Shown one piece after another: positions 1-12,849 of a stretch of DNA of 64,000 nucleotides (within the stretch, counting starts at the first letter, position 1; the number at the start of each line of letters is the position of its first letter). The stretch covers positions 66,668,001 to 66,732,000 of the forward strand of contig CM044877.1 of NCBI GenBank assembly GCA_024500155.1, written 5' to 3'. Source of the stretch: Chenopodium formosanum (taxonomy: Eukaryota; Streptophyta; Magnoliopsida; Caryophyllales; Amaranthaceae). Position numbers and translations under genes: made by a program. The notes beneath the pieces were generated by a model. That model had not been told where the DNA came from. It made no database searches and worked only from the letters and a program-made list of their open reading frames with translations.

Positions 1-3000
1 TTACAAGATCAATGTGATAGTTTCTCGGAAAGAAAGGCTTCAAGTAGACAGGGAAAAAAGAATTGTATACCAAAATTTCATTCTTGAGGATGCTAAGGTG
101 AGTATTACTTGTGTAACATATTTGACAAACTTTTCAGCGTTCTAACAAAACATAAAAGCATAATCTACTTATGTATATTTTTGTTTTAGGTCATTGCTCA
201 ACAAATAACACTAAATAATGATTTTAAGCTAATGCTCTGTGTTTAACAAATAGTTTAGCTAGCTCATTTGGCTTTTAAAATTGAATTTCACAAGTATGTA
301 ATGTAATTATATTGCTGATTTGTGTAGAATTTGTGTGCTTTTGGCGAGATAGTTCCTGCACTTTTGTTATATTGGTGTAGCTTAGATTAATATAGATGCA
401 TTTATAGATGACAGTTATGTATAAGGAGTCTTGGTAAAAATTTAGTGGAGTTTTTATTGGACAATAGATGTTGTATCTGATACAATATGATAATTGAAAA
501 GTGAGGGGGAGCTAATTAATCAATCATATGTGTGATTTTGTTTGTAATATGATTTGATTAATTTGATTTGGTGAATTCAACATGCTGTGTAGCTACTGGC
601 CCATTTGAATTTCACATGTTGTTTTATATAAATTATTGGTCATTGTTGTTTAATTGAACAACAAAATTCAATGCACCTTGTTTGGGGGAGATCAAGTAGA
701 GGCTTTTGAAGGTGTTATAGAGCACAAGAGACAATATGAAATATCCAATGCTCCTATAAATGTGATAGAAGAGACATCTGAGATCGGCTATGGTGAGTTG
801 CCGCTGCAGCTGACTATTGATCAAGGAACTACCATGCAGCGGCTAGATGCAGCTGGTGGTGTGGTTCCACCCGATTACCAGCCACTTGGGGACATTCCAC
901 ATGACATTGATGCAGCTGGCAAATATGGTTATCTGTTTTCCCTACATATCACATTGTATTTGGTTAATGATTTTATTATTAAGTAATTAATTCAATTAAT
1001 TGGTGTTTGTTTATAGATGTCGTTGCTGTGATTTTATTTGTTGAAGAACGACCTCGTGAAGTTATTTCTTCCAATGGCAAGATAAACTATGTTCGTGAGA
1101 TAGTTATTACTGATCAAAGGTTCTAAACTTACCGATTGGTAGCTTGTGATACATAAAGCTTGAATTTTGAGCTTAGTTACTTTACTAATATGTTATTTGA
1201 CATGTGTATGCAGCAATGTGCAACCAGTCACTGTTTTTGTCTGGAATGAATTAACTGAAGGAGAATGTGAACAGCTACAGGATTGAGCTGCAGCATTCCA
1301 GGTTGTGGGATTTACATCTTTGAGGCTTGTTACCCGAAGAGGTGATTTCACATTGCATCTACGATTTTAGAGCTTTATGAATCGATGAAACTGTTGATAT
1401 TGTATATTATCTTATGCAGGTTTTGCATTGACATCTGGAATGTCTACAAGGATCATCCATAATCCTAAGGGAGACCGAGCTAATGTCCTTCGTGAATGGT
1501 AAAGTACTTATGATTGTTGTGTGTTAAATTGGTTCTAGAAAAAAAAAGGAAAGAAGATTAAATTAGGTTCATGTTGCAGCACTCAGGGCATATTTATATA
1601 TGACCATGCTCATTGATAAACAAGCTAGAGTTCTTCATGTGAGGTATCCATCTAATGACAAAATGCTTCTAACAATAACTGAGGTTGATCTTAAAAAGAT
1701 TGGGCTTTCTTTACACTATTTGTCCTTTACAATTCATCTAGATTTGAGATATATATAATGTGTAGGTTTAATTGTGAGGATGTTATATAGGCATGTAATG
1801 CTGTGCAAGACAAGCGTTTTTGGTTAAGAGTGACAATTCCTTATCTCGATGTGAACAAGCTTCATTTATACGTTGGCTGCAACACTTGCTCAGCACCCAC
1901 AGACATTCCGGTTGGAACACACTACCAGTGTTCTATGTGTAAGAAGCATGATCGTATATCTTCTCACATGTATATGAATACAAGGATATTAAGATTGAAA
2001 ATTACGTAGATAATATAAGGTTGTTTCCATTTAATGAAGGTTGAGCTGGTTTGTTTTCATGAGAACTGCATAAATTATTGAGGATCTTAGAAATTCAGAG
2101 TAGATAAAAGAGGCATAGCGAGAGTATTTTAAACTATTGTATGGCTGGTAAACAATTTTAATTACTTTCCTGTAGTTATTGAACGAAAATTTTGGGGTAG
2201 TTGCTATCATCTCTGTATAAATTATCTGTGCACTTAAGAAGTTTGTCAATTTTGAATACAGTGGACTATAAAGATATTATGTGTTGCTTGATCAATAGTG
2301 TTTATCTTGAATTTGAAGCCACGGATGGAACAGGAAGGATGTCGTTCATGGCTTTGAATGATGACACTGAAATCTATTAGGAATGAATGCCTCATAAATT
2401 TGTTCTTGTAAAACCACTGTGAGTGTAAGCATTATTCTTTTTTGTTATTTTAGCATTCTTGTATTCTAAGGCTGAATTGTTACACTTGATTTCAAGGAAA
2501 AATGTAATTTTGGCTTTCTTATTTGATAAATTAAATCTTTATAACTTAAATTACAGATGTTTTCTATTTCACGTGACCTTATACATTACATTACCCTTTT
2601 AAAGATTGTAATTTGTTAAGCATATCTTGTTTTAGATTCAGTTTGCTGGTTTTTGATAGAATAGTTGCCTGAAGAAGCTGTTGCTTGTTAAGTCTTCTTG
2701 TCACTTATTAAAATATATATATGTATATACAGTATTGGATGACTAATACATAAATGTTTTTATTTGATAGGGAAATCTAGCAATGCTTGACTATATTCAA
2801 TTTTTAGTGGAAACCAAATCAGTGCTGATCAAAATTGGACCAACCCTAGACTTGTCGCGGTACAATGTATTGAAAAGGCAACTTAAAAGTCTAGAGGTTG
2901 AACGAACAACACCTGATTCCATTGTGAAGGCTACGTTAAAGAAGCTAGATGAAGAGGTCAATGATCTACTTGACAGATCTGAACAAATCAAGCATTCAGA

Positions 3001-3246
3001 AAACAAGGAGCTTGTTGTATTCTACTCTAAAGAAGTTCCTTTAGCATCCACAGCAGCAGTTGTGGGAGCCAAACCACCGAATAAATGCAACCCGACATTA
3101 GTTATTGAAGATTCAAGTATTTGTAAGCCACTGCCTGATTACGGAACCATTTAAAAACAGTCTGCTGCCTCTACAGTTTCTGTTCTGCAGGTGTAGAGAA
3201 GAAGGTGGGTGTTGCCACTCCTGAAAAAAAAAAGAAGCTTTCATAA
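1..3246 (+). pseudogene. RPA1-like OB-fold/zinc-ribbon gene, copy 1 (5' end outside window)
   Basis: By family this would be a single-stranded-DNA-binding protein related to the replication protein A large subunit. Exons inferred by comparison with the second copy at 8070-11392: 1-97, 657-927, 1017-1119, 1214-1341, 1420-1498, about 1581-1683, about 1795-1968, about 2307-2380 and about 2771-3154. A lysine-rich tail is readable to a stop at 3244-3246. Exons 4 and 5 have exactly the same lengths as in copy 2 (128 and 79 nt). The zinc-ribbon exon shows C-x2-C-x13-C-x2-C (CNTC...CSMC), as in the RPA1 C-terminal DNA-binding domain. Lesions seen: no AG acceptor before exon 2, a TGA in exon 4 where copy 2 has TGG (Trp), an aberrant exon 6 start, and a TAG in exon 8. 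The first exon runs off the window. I infer a decayed gene; conserved reading frames in exons 3, 5, 7 and 9 suggest the decay is not old. Confidence 0.8.
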
Positions 3247-3550
3247 GTGGCACTTCTGCACTTACTTCTGATCAGTCTTGAAGTCTTTTGGTCCTTCAAA
3301 TGATGCCTTTTGCTAAGCAAAATAATCACATTTACAGCTCTAGCACAGAAATTTTGGATGTAGTTGCTTTGTTAACACTGTGCCTTTTGTTGTCGTATGC
3401 TGCAAAACTAATATTGTGAATGTAGTTTACCGGATTTTGCGTGTTTGAAAAAAACACATATAATGTTATGTGTTTAAATCAAACATCCTTATATAAAACA
3501 TTGTTCAGGTCTTTTTAGGTGTTTACATGGAACATATACTTTCTCTTTAG

Positions 3551-3868
3551 TATATGTTCCTAAGAAAGACTTTTGTCTTTAGCTATTGCAATGTATGCAA
3601 TTTCATTATGATCATTATGGATTTTGAAATTTGACATAATGTTATATTATCACTTTTATATATCATGGTTTCAAAATGTTTTCTAAGCATAACATATTTT
3701 TGGGTTCTGAAAGTATATGTTCCTAAGAAAGACTTTCTCTTTAGCTATTGCAATGTATACAATTTCATTATGACCATATGGATTTTGAAATTTGACATGT
3801 TGTTATATTATGACTTTTATATGTCATGGTTTGAAAATGTTTTCTAAGCATAACATATTTTTGGGTTC
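3551..3868. repeat. Tandem duplication, about 163-bp unit, two copies
   Basis: The segment starting TATATGTTCC at 3551 recurs at 3714 and stays closely alike to about 3868. The unit is AT-rich and non-coding, just downstream of the first RPA1-like pseudogene. Confidence 0.85.
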
Positions 3869-6453
3869 TTAAATTGAGTTTTAAAAAATTACATTACTTT
3901 TACAAAAGCAAAAGTATCAACGGTACATTTTAAAATAACAGATATAGGTAAGATACTTTTTCAAATTAAATTAGACTTGTGTGATTAAAACCTTTAATTA
4001 TTTACACGCTTATTACAAATAAATTATTCAAATTATTACAATTTTAAAATTACGATTTCAGTTTTTACAAGATTTTTGACAATTACTTGGGTTAAGTGTT
4101 ATTTTATTTTATTAAGATTAACCGATTTACTAATATTGTTAAATTATGTTTTTATTATAGTTAGATATAACAAATTATTTAATTATTTGTGTTAGTGGAA
4201 AATCCAATATCATAGTATACTTCAGTAGGAATCAGACATGGGGAACAAGAGCAAGTTATTTGTGATTTAATTTTCGTTCTTATGTGTTAGTTCTATGTAG
4301 ATCATTAAGACATCATTTGAAATCTGCATGATTAGTTCAAGGTCATTTTGAAATAAAGACAATTTCATTTTCAAATTTATTTCAAAAGATATCAAATTAA
4401 GTTTTTTTCAAATAAGTAATTTTGATATTTTAAAAACGTAATAAACACTAGCATATATGTTTGTCTAAAAGTTTTGTTGCCTATTTGCATAAAGTAAAAC
4501 ACTTAATTTTGAATATCATAAAGAACACAATCTCATTATTTCAAATACAAGTTTTTAACCACCTCTCTAAGGTTAGGTAATAGTATTTGGAGTTGTACAC
4601 TAGCAATTTTTCCAAAGAATTAAGTAATGAAGAATCCAGTTTTTCTTTTGCAATATCTCTTTTTAAGGAGTAGAGTACTTACCCATAAATAATAGTACAG
4701 AACATCATTTTTAGGAATAATGAATAATCAAAGAATCTTTAAAGTACACTACTCTTTATCTTTATGTGAAAAGGATAAAAAAGAAATGAAAATAAGGATC
4801 TCATAATTGTTTAAGACAAAAAATTTACCTTACTTGTAGGAATGGACTAAACTAGCTTACACCTATCAACTAATCATTTCTACTTTTGCTTATAGAGAAA
4901 TATAATTCCTACAAGTTAATCTGTATTGAAGTATAGTTATCATATCATACGTATTTATGCTTTATTGAATTAGTTTATCTCTATAACCTTGGAGTTAAAT
5001 TAGACAAATAGGAATTGTATTTTATATAGGGTTAAAAAGATGTTGTATTTGATATGTGGCAAATCTCACTTTAATGATTTTTTTATTTAGAGTTAAATTA
5101 GACGAATAAGAACTGTATTTTACGGAGGGTTAAAAAAATGTTGTATTTGATGTGTGGAAAATCTCACTTTAATGAATTTTTTGATTTTTGTGGGAACCTA
5201 CTACAATCACGCTTTAAATTATTGCTGGTTATTAATTAGCAATTTAAGATTGGATTAATAAGTTTTAAAGATTAATAGGATTTATCAACAATAATGAATT
5301 TAGGTTAATTGTGCTATTAGACAATTAGTTATTAGGTACATATAAATTTAAATCTTAATAATCAATGTTCCATATTTTAAATGCAAACAAAATTACGTAA
5401 GAATTCAAATTGGCAATTTGATTATTCATATGTACAGAATTCCATATTATCTATACTAGATAATATTTAATTAAATTAAAAGTACAATTAATGAATATTG
5501 ATTATTTGACTAATAAAACAATGTTATTGTTAATGTGAATGGGTACAAAAAAAGAGTTGGATTTTCTTTCTAAAATACAAATTAATATTGCTGGTACAAT
5601 TGAACAAAAACATCTTACATCTAACACCTAATCATTTTAACTTTTGGTCTAAAAAATATAGGTACCAACAAAGTTAACTCTATAAGTGTCACATCCCTTA
5701 ATTTAGTGGTAATAATTCAGATCAGTGTGACATTGAATATAACCACATCATGATTTTTACTAAAGGAAAAAGACATAATTCTTAGTTTTAAATGATGAAA
5801 AGTCACATCTATTTTGTTGTACCTTTTTTTTAAGAATGAAGTTACTTCCTTGGCTTGTACAAGATTTGTTAATTCTAGATATGTCATATTTCTAACTTTA
5901 ATAGTTGTGCCAAAAAGTACATGAGTATCTCTATCTACTTTCCATAAATTTTAAAATTGCAATAAAAAAAGTGTTTTAAACACAAAGTGATAGATTAAAT
6001 TAACATGCTCATATTTCTAATTTAACATGTATGTACATAATTTTTTTTTGAAAAAGGCCAAGGTATACTATGTATGGTCGTTCAAACACTCTTAATTGAA
6101 TATAGAAGGCTCTATTTATTGTTAATTTCAAAATGGCTATTTCTTCTAAATTATCAGTTCTTAGATTTTGCTTTGGAGCTTCCTTTTTGTTGCTAATCAC
6201 GACATGGCCATTTCTCTAAATTTATCCCTTCTTATTCATTTTTAATAAAAAGCGCTAGCAGAGTTAGAGTTTACATTAGCATATTTCATTTAATATTCAC
6301 AAGAAAGATACAAAAATTATTGAATTGACATGGTCAATTAACTTAGCTATTCCAATAAGAATGGAATAGTTAAGTATGAAATAAATATGTTTTTATTGAA
6401 CTTTTTTAACAAAGGTTAGCTGTTTGTTTTATTGACACTAGAATAGATAAAAA
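3869..6453. other. AT-rich intergenic DNA with a roughly 99-bp tandem duplication
   Basis: No coding region is recognised. A segment beginning GAGTTAAATTAGAC at 4992 is repeated at 5091 with several substitutions, giving two units of about 99 bp up to about 5185. The rest is low-complexity AT-rich sequence. Confidence 0.6.
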
Positions 6454-6903
6454 CTAGGTTAGATCTCGTGCCATGCACGGTGATCGTTATAGATTATTAA
6501 TAGATAAATATTATAATTATAAATTAGTCGAGGAATAATAAAAGTATGTGATACATTAAATTTTAATTGTAACTTCTAATACACAATTAAAAATAAAAGC
6601 AGGAAAAAAATCCAAGCAATATATTTTTTTGTTGGAAAACAGATCACAAAATATTTTTAAGAATATAATTTTTGGTTTATAGTTGTCCAATTTTCTGTTT
6701 TAGAAAAATTATTTGTGAAATCTTTTTACTTTAAATATACTACATTAATATGGAATATATACCATAAATAATATTATTTTTGAAATTGATTTGATTCCTT
6801 AATTAATAGACTTTTTTATATAAAATAATAATAATAATAATTAAAGACACACCAGGAGATAACACGTGTTATTGCTGGTGTGTCTTTTAGTATATAATAT
6901 TGA
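6454..6903 (-). mobile_element. Non-autonomous Helitron, family A, copy 1 (450 bp)
   Basis: Read on the minus strand, the element starts TC (6903-6902) and ends CTAG (6457-6454), lying between A and T as Helitrons insert. The 3' end carries the hairpin CGTGCATGGCACG about ten bases before the CTAG terminus. The whole segment aligns with 35489-35928, which has the same two ends, and that fixes both boundaries. Near the 5' end is a near-perfect palindrome (6846-6884). It has no coding capacity and would depend on a RepHel protein from elsewhere. Confidence 0.85.
6846..6884. repeat. Palindrome inside the Helitron 5' end
   Basis: Outer arms GACACACCAG and CTGGTGTGTC flank a perfect inner palindrome ATAACACGTGTTAT, with three and two unpaired bases between. 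The centre contains CACGTG. The sister copy (35871-35909) keeps the palindrome through paired changes. Confidence 0.9.
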
Positions 6904-8069
6904 TGAAATAGATAAATTAGGATTTTGAGAATTTCGGTATTATAATTTGATGTAGTCTTTTTAAACTTGCGTGTGTTTCTTAAGAAAACTTAAAGACTAT
7001 ATATGTCATACTAATTGATACGATTGAACAAGAGGTATGTATTGTTTGGTCTAATTGGCTATTATACTACAACAAAGTACATAAGTTTCCTAATTTTTCA
7101 GTCTACAAAATCATACAGGTCGTTGTTGCTTCACCAAATGTATTGGATTTCCTCATTTATAGAAAGTATCTTTGTTTAAGGAACTAAATGATATTGTCAG
7201 AAGGAGAAGTAGGTTTGTTCTGTCAATCACTCTACAGTGCACTATAATGTTGTTCTAAGTAACATAATTGAGAGGGTATATTATATCACAGAATTAAAAA
7301 TTTCGTACTTTCGGGTTATATAAATACTGTTGTTCAATAAATGCAACACCTTATTTCATTTTATGTCACGCAAACTTAAAAGGTACACCTCTTATTCCAT
7401 CTAAGTTCTCTCAACTCTTAGCTGTAAGTTTTGTTAATATTAATACTTCAACTAATTGCCTTACTATATTCAATGCCTTCTGAAGGTGTATAGTTTTATG
7501 TTTGTGTTCTTTTCTGTGATGAATTCGTTGAAAGTTGATTATTCTCTGGCAGCTCAATAAATACACTTATCTGAATTATTTTGTTGTATTCCTGATACAA
7601 AAAAATGCTAAAATATTGTAGCAATTTTGTTAAATACTTATTAATTGTGCAGCAAAATTAAATGCTTATGTTTACATGACTATGTTAGGTTAATTTCCAG
7701 TTCTGACTAATTGAGTATAATATACTTGTTTAATGGCAAATGCAATTTATGCTTGTTGTTGTATACTTATACATAGGTACTTAGTTAAATGGGTATTTTG
7801 TTCATCATTTGCATTACTATTGTTTGGAATGTATTAATAATATGTTTAGATAATAATTATTAAGGATGTATGCCTTTTCCTTTCACACATGTATATAACA
7901 CAGTGTATTTACAAAGGAAAAAACTTCTTAGATTTATTGTGGAACCTATGTAAGAATAACTAGGTTCTTTTATGATTTTGTGTTTAATGATTGAGGACTT
8001 GTCGTGGTTTGGAAATTATATTCATTTACCATTGGATTTGTAATGTAGATACATAAAGAGCCAACAGTC
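6904..8069. other. Upstream region of RPA1-like copy 2
   Basis: AT-rich sequence without recognised coding regions or repeats. It presumably holds the promoter and 5' leader of the second RPA1-like locus, but I could not pick a convincing core promoter. Confidence 0.4.
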
Positions 8070-11000
8070 ATGAAGCTTGAGAGCATGTCACTGGATGGAC
8101 TTAGTCCACAAGCAAAATCTTACAAGGTCAAGGTCACAGTTATTGAGAAGGGAAGGCCAACTACATCCCCTAAGAAAGGGGTCAGATTTCAAACTTTCTA
8201 TCTTGCTGATGATAAGGTATAGAGATTTAGTCTTCTGTAATTTTTTACAAGTTGTTTTGTTGCTTGTTTCTTTAAATCTTTAGTGTTTCTTCATGTCATA
8301 TTGCTATTATTTATGACATGAAGTGAAAACTTATTAATAAACACATTTGCTATTAATTATTAATAAGCACATTTGAAAACTTATTAATAAGCACATTTGA
8401 AAACTTATTATTAATTATTAATAAGCACATTTGAAAACTTATTAATAAGCACATTTGAAAAGTTGTTGATTATTAATAAGCACATTTGAAAACTTATGTA
8501 TAAGCACATTTGCTATTAATTAATAAGCACATTTGAAAACTTATTAATAAGCACATTTGCTATTAATTATTAATTATTAACAAGCACATTTGAAAACTTA
8601 TTAATTTTGGATATTAGCATATTTGACAGGATGTTTATTTATTGCTATTATTTATGACATGTCATATTGCTATGCTGATTTTAAAAAATAACATGGTTCT
8701 TTTTTTGTATAGGAAAAAATAGTAAATAATTATTACATTCATAGATATTTGCTTTATTTTCCTGAGAGAATGCTTTCGGTGGTGCTGTTATTGTGAAATG
8801 TAATTGTAGGTGATCAGACTTTTTTGGTCATAGATACATTTATGTGTATATTGTTATTCATTCTTTTTAGTATATTTGCTGTTACATATGTACATTATTT
8901 GTAATTTCCTTCGATATTTTCGTTTATATGCAGAAAAGAACATTTTCCATGTCAACTATTAATGATCTTGTTAATAATCATGTTTAATATTGTTATTTGC
9001 TTCTTAATAGAGTACTTTTAAGGCTTTATTATGTGTATAGCAACTATGTGATTTTATAATTACTTGAGAAGATATAATCGATACCATTTTTCTAAAGAAC
9101 AACGCTAATGCAGAACAATAAAATGTGTTGCACCTTATTTGGGGATCAAATTGAAGGTTTTGAGCATGTGCTAGAACACAAAGGACAATTTGAGATCTCC
9201 AATGCTCCCGTGGGTGTACTTGAGGACAACTATAAAACTTATCCAGATGAGCTCTCTCTACAAATGACTTTTGATCAGCGAACTGTCATACAGCGATTAG
9301 ATCCTGAAGCTGGACCTATTGTGCCTGATTACCAGCCAATTGGTTCCATTCCGCGTGCCATTGATGTAGAAGGAAAATATGGTAACAATATTCACCCTTG
9401 AGAATGTTTATTGACTAAGTTATGTATTATGTTTGATTTAAATCAGATGTCATTGATGTGGTGTTGTTTGTTGAAGAACATTCCCGAGGTTATTTCATGG
9501 ACTAGAAGGAAGAATTATGTTCGTGAGATAGTGGTCACTGACTAGAGGTTTGTATAAAATATCGTGTTTTCCTACAGTTTCTCTCCCACACAATTTAGTT
9601 GCTAATTCTCTTATAATTTGTATATATTTGTTTTGTTCTTACAGCAATGATCAGCCTGTAACAGTCTCTGTGTGGAATAACTTAGCTGAAAAAGATTGTG
9701 AGCTTTTAACGAATTGGGCAGCAAAATTTCAGATCGTGGGATTTACGTCTCTCAGGCTTGTGACTCGAAGAGGTAATTACAGCTTTGTTGTTTCATTATA
9801 GTATACCTGTCTTTAATACACAACCATTTAATATATGTTATTTATATGCAGGCTTTGGACTTACTTTTGGGATGTCAACTAGAATTATTCATGATCCTGT
9901 AGGAGACAGAGCTAATATCCTCAAAGAATGGTACATTATTCTTGTACACAATGTAATCATGACTAATGTCTTTGACTTAATATGCTTATTACATAATATT
10001 ATGCTGTAAAGGACAAAGTTGGATAGACAAGCAAGAGTTCTGAAAGTTAGGTTTCCAACTAATGACAAGCTACTTCTTACAATGAACTGCAGCTAAAAAA
10101 GGTGAATTTTGTTATAAACAAGCAATTCGAATCTTTAGTTTGTAATATGTGAATATGTGTAAACATAATAGATCTGTAAAATTTCATTCTTTGCATATTC
10201 TACAGCCAGCAAATGCTCTACAAGATGAACGTTTCTCATTAAGGATCACAATTCCAAATGCTGATTTGGAGAAGGTTAATGCTTATGCTGGCTGTAGTAT
10301 TTGCTCAAAGCGCACCAGTGTGCCTATTGGTACCCCTTTCTTCTGCAGTGTCTGCAGCAAATCAGACTGTGTTTTTGCTCACATGTAAATTCAACTGATA
10401 CCTTTTGTGACTGTAAATAAGGAACCACATACCAGTATTCCAAATTTGTTGTGTTTTTCAGGGTCACTTTCAAATTTGAAGCTACAGATGGCACTGGAAG
10501 CATGATATTCACCACTTTTAATGATGATACTAAAAAGCTCTTTGGGAAGTCTGCTTCTGAGATTTATGACATCAAAAACTCTGTAAGTATACTTTGTTTA
10601 TAATAATATTTGTAGATTTTATCCTACATTAATTATATTACTAATATAGCATGATCAAACCTTGGTACCTGAAAAATGGAACAGAAAAATTTGATGAGCG
10701 TTTTTTTAGAGAATATCACAATAGGTTCTTTCTTTGACAAAACTTAGTAACTTTGGAGTGACTGATACAAAGATTTAGACTACATATATAAATACAAAGC
10801 AATTAATTGAGAGTAAGTTTCTAAAAAGCAAAGATGAAGGAAAAGTAACACTATTACTTAATGCATTTATTGTTTTCTTTCGACAGGAAGATTATGAAGC
10901 TTTCCAGTATATTCGCTATTTACTTCAAACTAAATCGGTGTTGGTGAAGGTAGGGCCAACACTAGCTCTGTCCGGGAACAATGTGCTGCAGTGGCAGTTG

Positions 11001-11392
11001 AAAGGGTTAGAGATAGAACAAAAAGCTCCTAATACCAATGAGAAGGCTTCATTGAGGAAAATGGATGATGAGCTAGATGAGATGCTAGATACTTCTAAGG
11101 AAATTAAATACTCACAAAACAATGAGCTTGTTGTGTTTTACTTTGAAAAGGAAAGCTTATCTCAGTCTGTGGATGTAGCAGAACCTCTAAAAAGAAGCTC
11201 CGCAGAAAACTTGTTATGAAAGATGATGATGGTACCGAGAAGTTCCTTGATGTCTCTGCACCTGGTCAGACAAGTGATGCTGTTGTTAAATGTGAAGTTG
11301 CTAATGCTAATATGGATACTACGCTGGTCGCTTCAGATAATGCAGAAACTCCCAAGGGCAACTCTTCCAAGACCATTGCAACTGAGCCTTGA
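8070..11392 (+). pseudogene. RPA1-like OB-fold/zinc-ribbon gene, copy 2, with frameshifts
   Basis: Family role would be binding single-stranded DNA through OB folds, as in the replication protein A large subunit. Exons: 8070-8216 (49 codons from ATG), 9114-9381, 9447-9547, 9645-9772, 9852-9930, 10012-10101, 10206-10384, 10462-10582, 10887-11392; nearly all have GT/AG junctions. Exons 1-2 read as a first OB fold (LFGDQ, ISNAP), exons 3-5 as a second, and exons 7-8 as a third with zinc ribbon C-x2-C-x13-C-x2-C (CSIC...CSVC). Lesions: exon 3 is two bases shorter than in copy 1 (frameshift) and has a TAG for CAA near its end; exon 6 shifts frame into a stop before its donor; the last exon shifts near 11195, after which a basic KKKLRRK stretch and a Ser/Asp-rich tail stay readable to TGA at 11390. 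Probably a pseudogene; exon skipping could save part of it. Confidence 0.82.
8325..8607. repeat. Minisatellite in intron 1 of RPA1-like copy 2
   Basis: About ten imperfect repeats of a roughly 22-bp unit with core AATAAGCACATTTGAAAAC, interspersed with a TGCTATTAATTATT variant. Purely intronic. Confidence 0.85.
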
Positions 11393-12849
11393 AGTGTTGC
11401 AGTCTTCCTGATGGTGCCTTTTGCTAAAATTAAATAAAACTTCCTGACCACATGCACCAGTGGTTTTGTTTCAGTCGATTTTATGAACATGATGTCTAAT
11501 TGCTTAACTTTTATATTAGCTCAGATTATGAAGTATGAGCTATAGCTTTTGGCAACTATGTTTTACTTAAACGGGGTTGCATCTTTTTACAAACAGTATG
11601 ATAATTGAGGTTTCTTAATTAAGCTCAATGGTTTGTGTTTTAAAAAAGATTGTACACTTAAATGATTATAGTTAATCAGCAGTGAAAAGATGATGTATTA
11701 AACTTGTGATCAGGTAACTATATAAATATTATGTTTTAAATTATGTTTTACATATGCATAAATATCTATTGTTGTGCTTATTTTAGTTATATGAAATTGT
11801 ATTGTTTATTTGAGTTATATATAAAATTTTGTCAACAAGAAACAATCATAAACTGAATTAAGCAACCTACTAGCTACACTCTTAAAATTTAAGAATTTTG
11901 GCTGATGTTCTCTACCAAACCTACATCAATATCAGATACGAAGCACACACATTACTATAGGCAACCTTTAAGCCTGTACTTATAGTAAATTATGATGCAC
12001 CATTCCTCTTATCTTATGACAGACATATCCTATAAGACAATATCTCAGGTTTGTCACTCTGGAAGCACCTTATAATTGTCTGTCCTTATAGTTAAGTAGT
12101 TTGAAGTCAGAATTACATCTCAGATCAACATAGGCTTGTGAAAGGTATGGTTCCCCACAAATAATCTATAAAATAGCTTATCAAGTTACTATTTTAGACA
12201 AATTTTGAACAGATTTAAGTTAGTACTCAAAATAAAGATATTAATCATAGCATTTTATACCATAATTAACTTAATTATTACTATACCAAATTAATTATAA
12301 TGTCTGTAATATATAATTTGTTAGAACACAAAATTAACATTTTGATGTCCTTCTCGTGTAAATTTTTACGAATTTCCATAATTGTATAACATATAGGTAA
12401 ACAGTAATTTGTCGAATCATACATTAAATACTGACATTTTCGTAATCTAAATACTTACTTACTAACTTAATAGAAACTTATATTTATCCTCAGACCATTA
12501 ATTATCACAGTAATAGCTACCTAATAATAGACAAAAATGACAACTTAGATAATGGCTGAAATAAACAAGAAGTAATTGCACTATAAAGGTTCATTCAACA
12601 ATCGATAAGGTTGTAGACAAATAAAGTCATATTGAAAATCAAAGTAATTATATTAGCTTTAGTAATTAAAATGTCAAATTTAATACTTATATGATCTATG
12701 AAGATCATTACACCTTACTTAATTATGGAGTCCCCTGCTTTAATCACAAAAAGCTTACATCGAAATAAATAAATACCAATACTTTAAACAGTTTAATCAA
12801 AATAGATAAAGACCGGCTACTTAAATATTATAAAACTAACTTAATTTTA
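11393..12849. other. Intergenic spacer between convergent loci
   Basis: AT-rich, with no coding region or clear repeat recognised. It separates the 3' ends of the plus-strand RPA1-like locus and the minus-strand acidic-protein gene, so it should contain both polyadenylation regions. Confidence 0.5.

Noticed and set aside
5452..5475. TCTATACTAGATAATATT as Helitron 5' end
   Set aside because: The motif is typical but AT-rich DNA produces it by chance and no matching plus-strand 3' hairpin plus CTAG end follows.
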